This document shows, piece by piece, positions 63,518-64,000 of a stretch of DNA of 64,000 nucleotides (position 1 is its first letter; the number at the start of each line of letters is the position of its first letter). A program made the position numbers and the translations under genes. Source of the DNA: Aromatoleum petrolei (GTDB lineage Bacteria > Pseudomonadota > Gammaproteobacteria > Burkholderiales > Rhodocyclaceae); contig NZ_CP059560.1 of NCBI RefSeq assembly GCF_017894385.1, positions 4,844,501-4,908,500 of the forward strand, in the 5' to 3' direction. The notes beneath the pieces were generated by a model. That model was not told the origin of the DNA and did no database searches. It worked only from the letters and a program-made list of their open reading frames with translations.

Positions 63518-64000
63518 TCAGGCCGCTTCGAAATGCTCCAGCATGAGCTGCAGGCTGGTGACGCCGTTATACTCGTTCGGCGCCAGGCGGAACGCCGCGC
63601 GGATCTGCTGCGGCGCACCCTCGGCAAAATTGAAGCGGATCCCGTCGAAGCGCACGTTGTTCCTGGACAGCTGCAGCTTGAGGTGCTTGTCCTTCAGCAG
63701 TCGTTGGTTGTCGACGCGGAACACGTCGTCGAACAGCGGTGCCGGAAAGCCCTGGCCCCAGATATCCTGCTCGATCAGCCGTGCGGCTTCCAGGCTCATG
63801 TAACCGGTTTCGAGCGGCCCGTCGGTGTCCAGCGTGCGCGTCAGGTCCGCGGGTGCCACGAGGGACTGAACGGCTTCCTCGAACACGCGCTGAAAGCGGT
63901 CATAGTCCGCCTCGCGGATCGTCAGGCCCGCGGCCATCGAGTGCCCGCCAAAGCGCAGAATCAGGTCGGGATGCTGCTTGCTGACCAGATCGAGGGCATC
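63518..64000 (-). CDS. recJ: Single-stranded-DNA exonuclease RecJ (partial, start beyond window)
   Basis: The C-terminal 160 residues of RecJ, open to the right window edge. It contains the DHHA1-domain motif LRFGGHSMAAGLTI (from about 63917 to 63958 in the genome) and the OB-fold part with DVFRVDNQRLLKDKHLKLQL. RecJ degrades single-stranded DNA 5' to 3' in recombination and repair. The catalytic DHH part lies outside the window. Confidence 0.93.
   Translation of the reverse strand, partial: DALDLVSKQHPDLILRFGGHSMAAGLTIREADYDRFQRVFEEAVQSLVAPADLTRTLDTDGPLETGYMSLEAARLIEQDIWGQGFPAPLFDDVFRVDNQRLLKDKHLKLQLSRNNVRFDGIRFNFAEGAPQQIRAAFRLAPNEYNGVTSLQLMLEHFEAA

Overview
The window is chromosomal DNA from a GC-rich Gram-negative bacterium. 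The best fit is a betaproteobacterium close to Azoarcus, Aromatoleum or Thauera (Rhodocyclales). This placement is inferred from gene content and gene style: outer-membrane lipid transport operons, OmpR/EnvZ, a monofunctional RelA, TTG/GTG starts and very tight ATGA/GTGA gene overlaps. No comparison could be run. I see no rRNA, tRNA, CRISPR array, transposase or phage block. It looks like ordinary housekeeping chromosome with some accessory genes, cut at both ends (cysW on the left, recJ on the right).

Layout. 0-5.4 kb: end of the sulfate transporter (cysW-cysA), a Ca2+/Na+ antiporter, a VOC protein, an ankyrin protein and a type I sulfide:quinone oxidoreductase whose upstream region carries a perfect palindrome. 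5.7-13.8 kb: mfd, then a minus-strand MEMO1 / AMMECR1 / radical-SAM cluster ('AmmeMemoRadiSam', function unknown) ending in a degenerate alpha/beta-hydrolase-like gene, and an MgtC/DUF4010 membrane protein. 13.9-18.8 kb: ispD-ispF-thpR, a YbaK-type deacylase, a host-attachment-type protein, mtfA and an EamA permease. 18.9-28.2 kb: relA, a PhnD-PAS-PAS-GGDEF-EAL protein, and divergent ppk/ppx; this stretch is rich in ppGpp, c-di-GMP and polyphosphate metabolism.

28.2-31.7 kb and 59.2-62.7 kb hold two complete paralogous lipid-transport operons, each STAS-MlaE permease, MlaF ATPase, MlaD/MCE protein and a lipoprotein. 31.9-37.9 kb: an ECHDC3-like crotonase lacking the usual catalytic glutamates, a TatD nuclease, a TetR regulator with two palindromes facing etfB-etfA, and a long acyl-CoA dehydrogenase. 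38-42.2 kb (minus strand): ompR-envZ, yciB, yciI, bolA and a parvulin, with overlapping genes. 42.4-48.7 kb: a small exported protein, tsaB-rimI-udg, lplT, a LysR regulator and radA.

48.9-52.6 kb: a TetR regulator in one operon with a DevBCA/MacB-like exporter (adaptor, permease, ATPase). 52.7-55.1 kb: ubiB translationally coupled to a helical DUF6781-like protein. 55.3-59.1 kb: pepD, a DUF3820 gene, ada and alkA. The right end holds a MarR regulator, a strong terminator and the C-terminus of recJ.

Most genes are recognisable. The least explained units are the AmmeMemoRadiSam cluster with its hydrolase-like fourth gene, the doubled STAS-fused Mla operons, the DUF6781/UbiB pair, and several palindromes that look like regulator sites.
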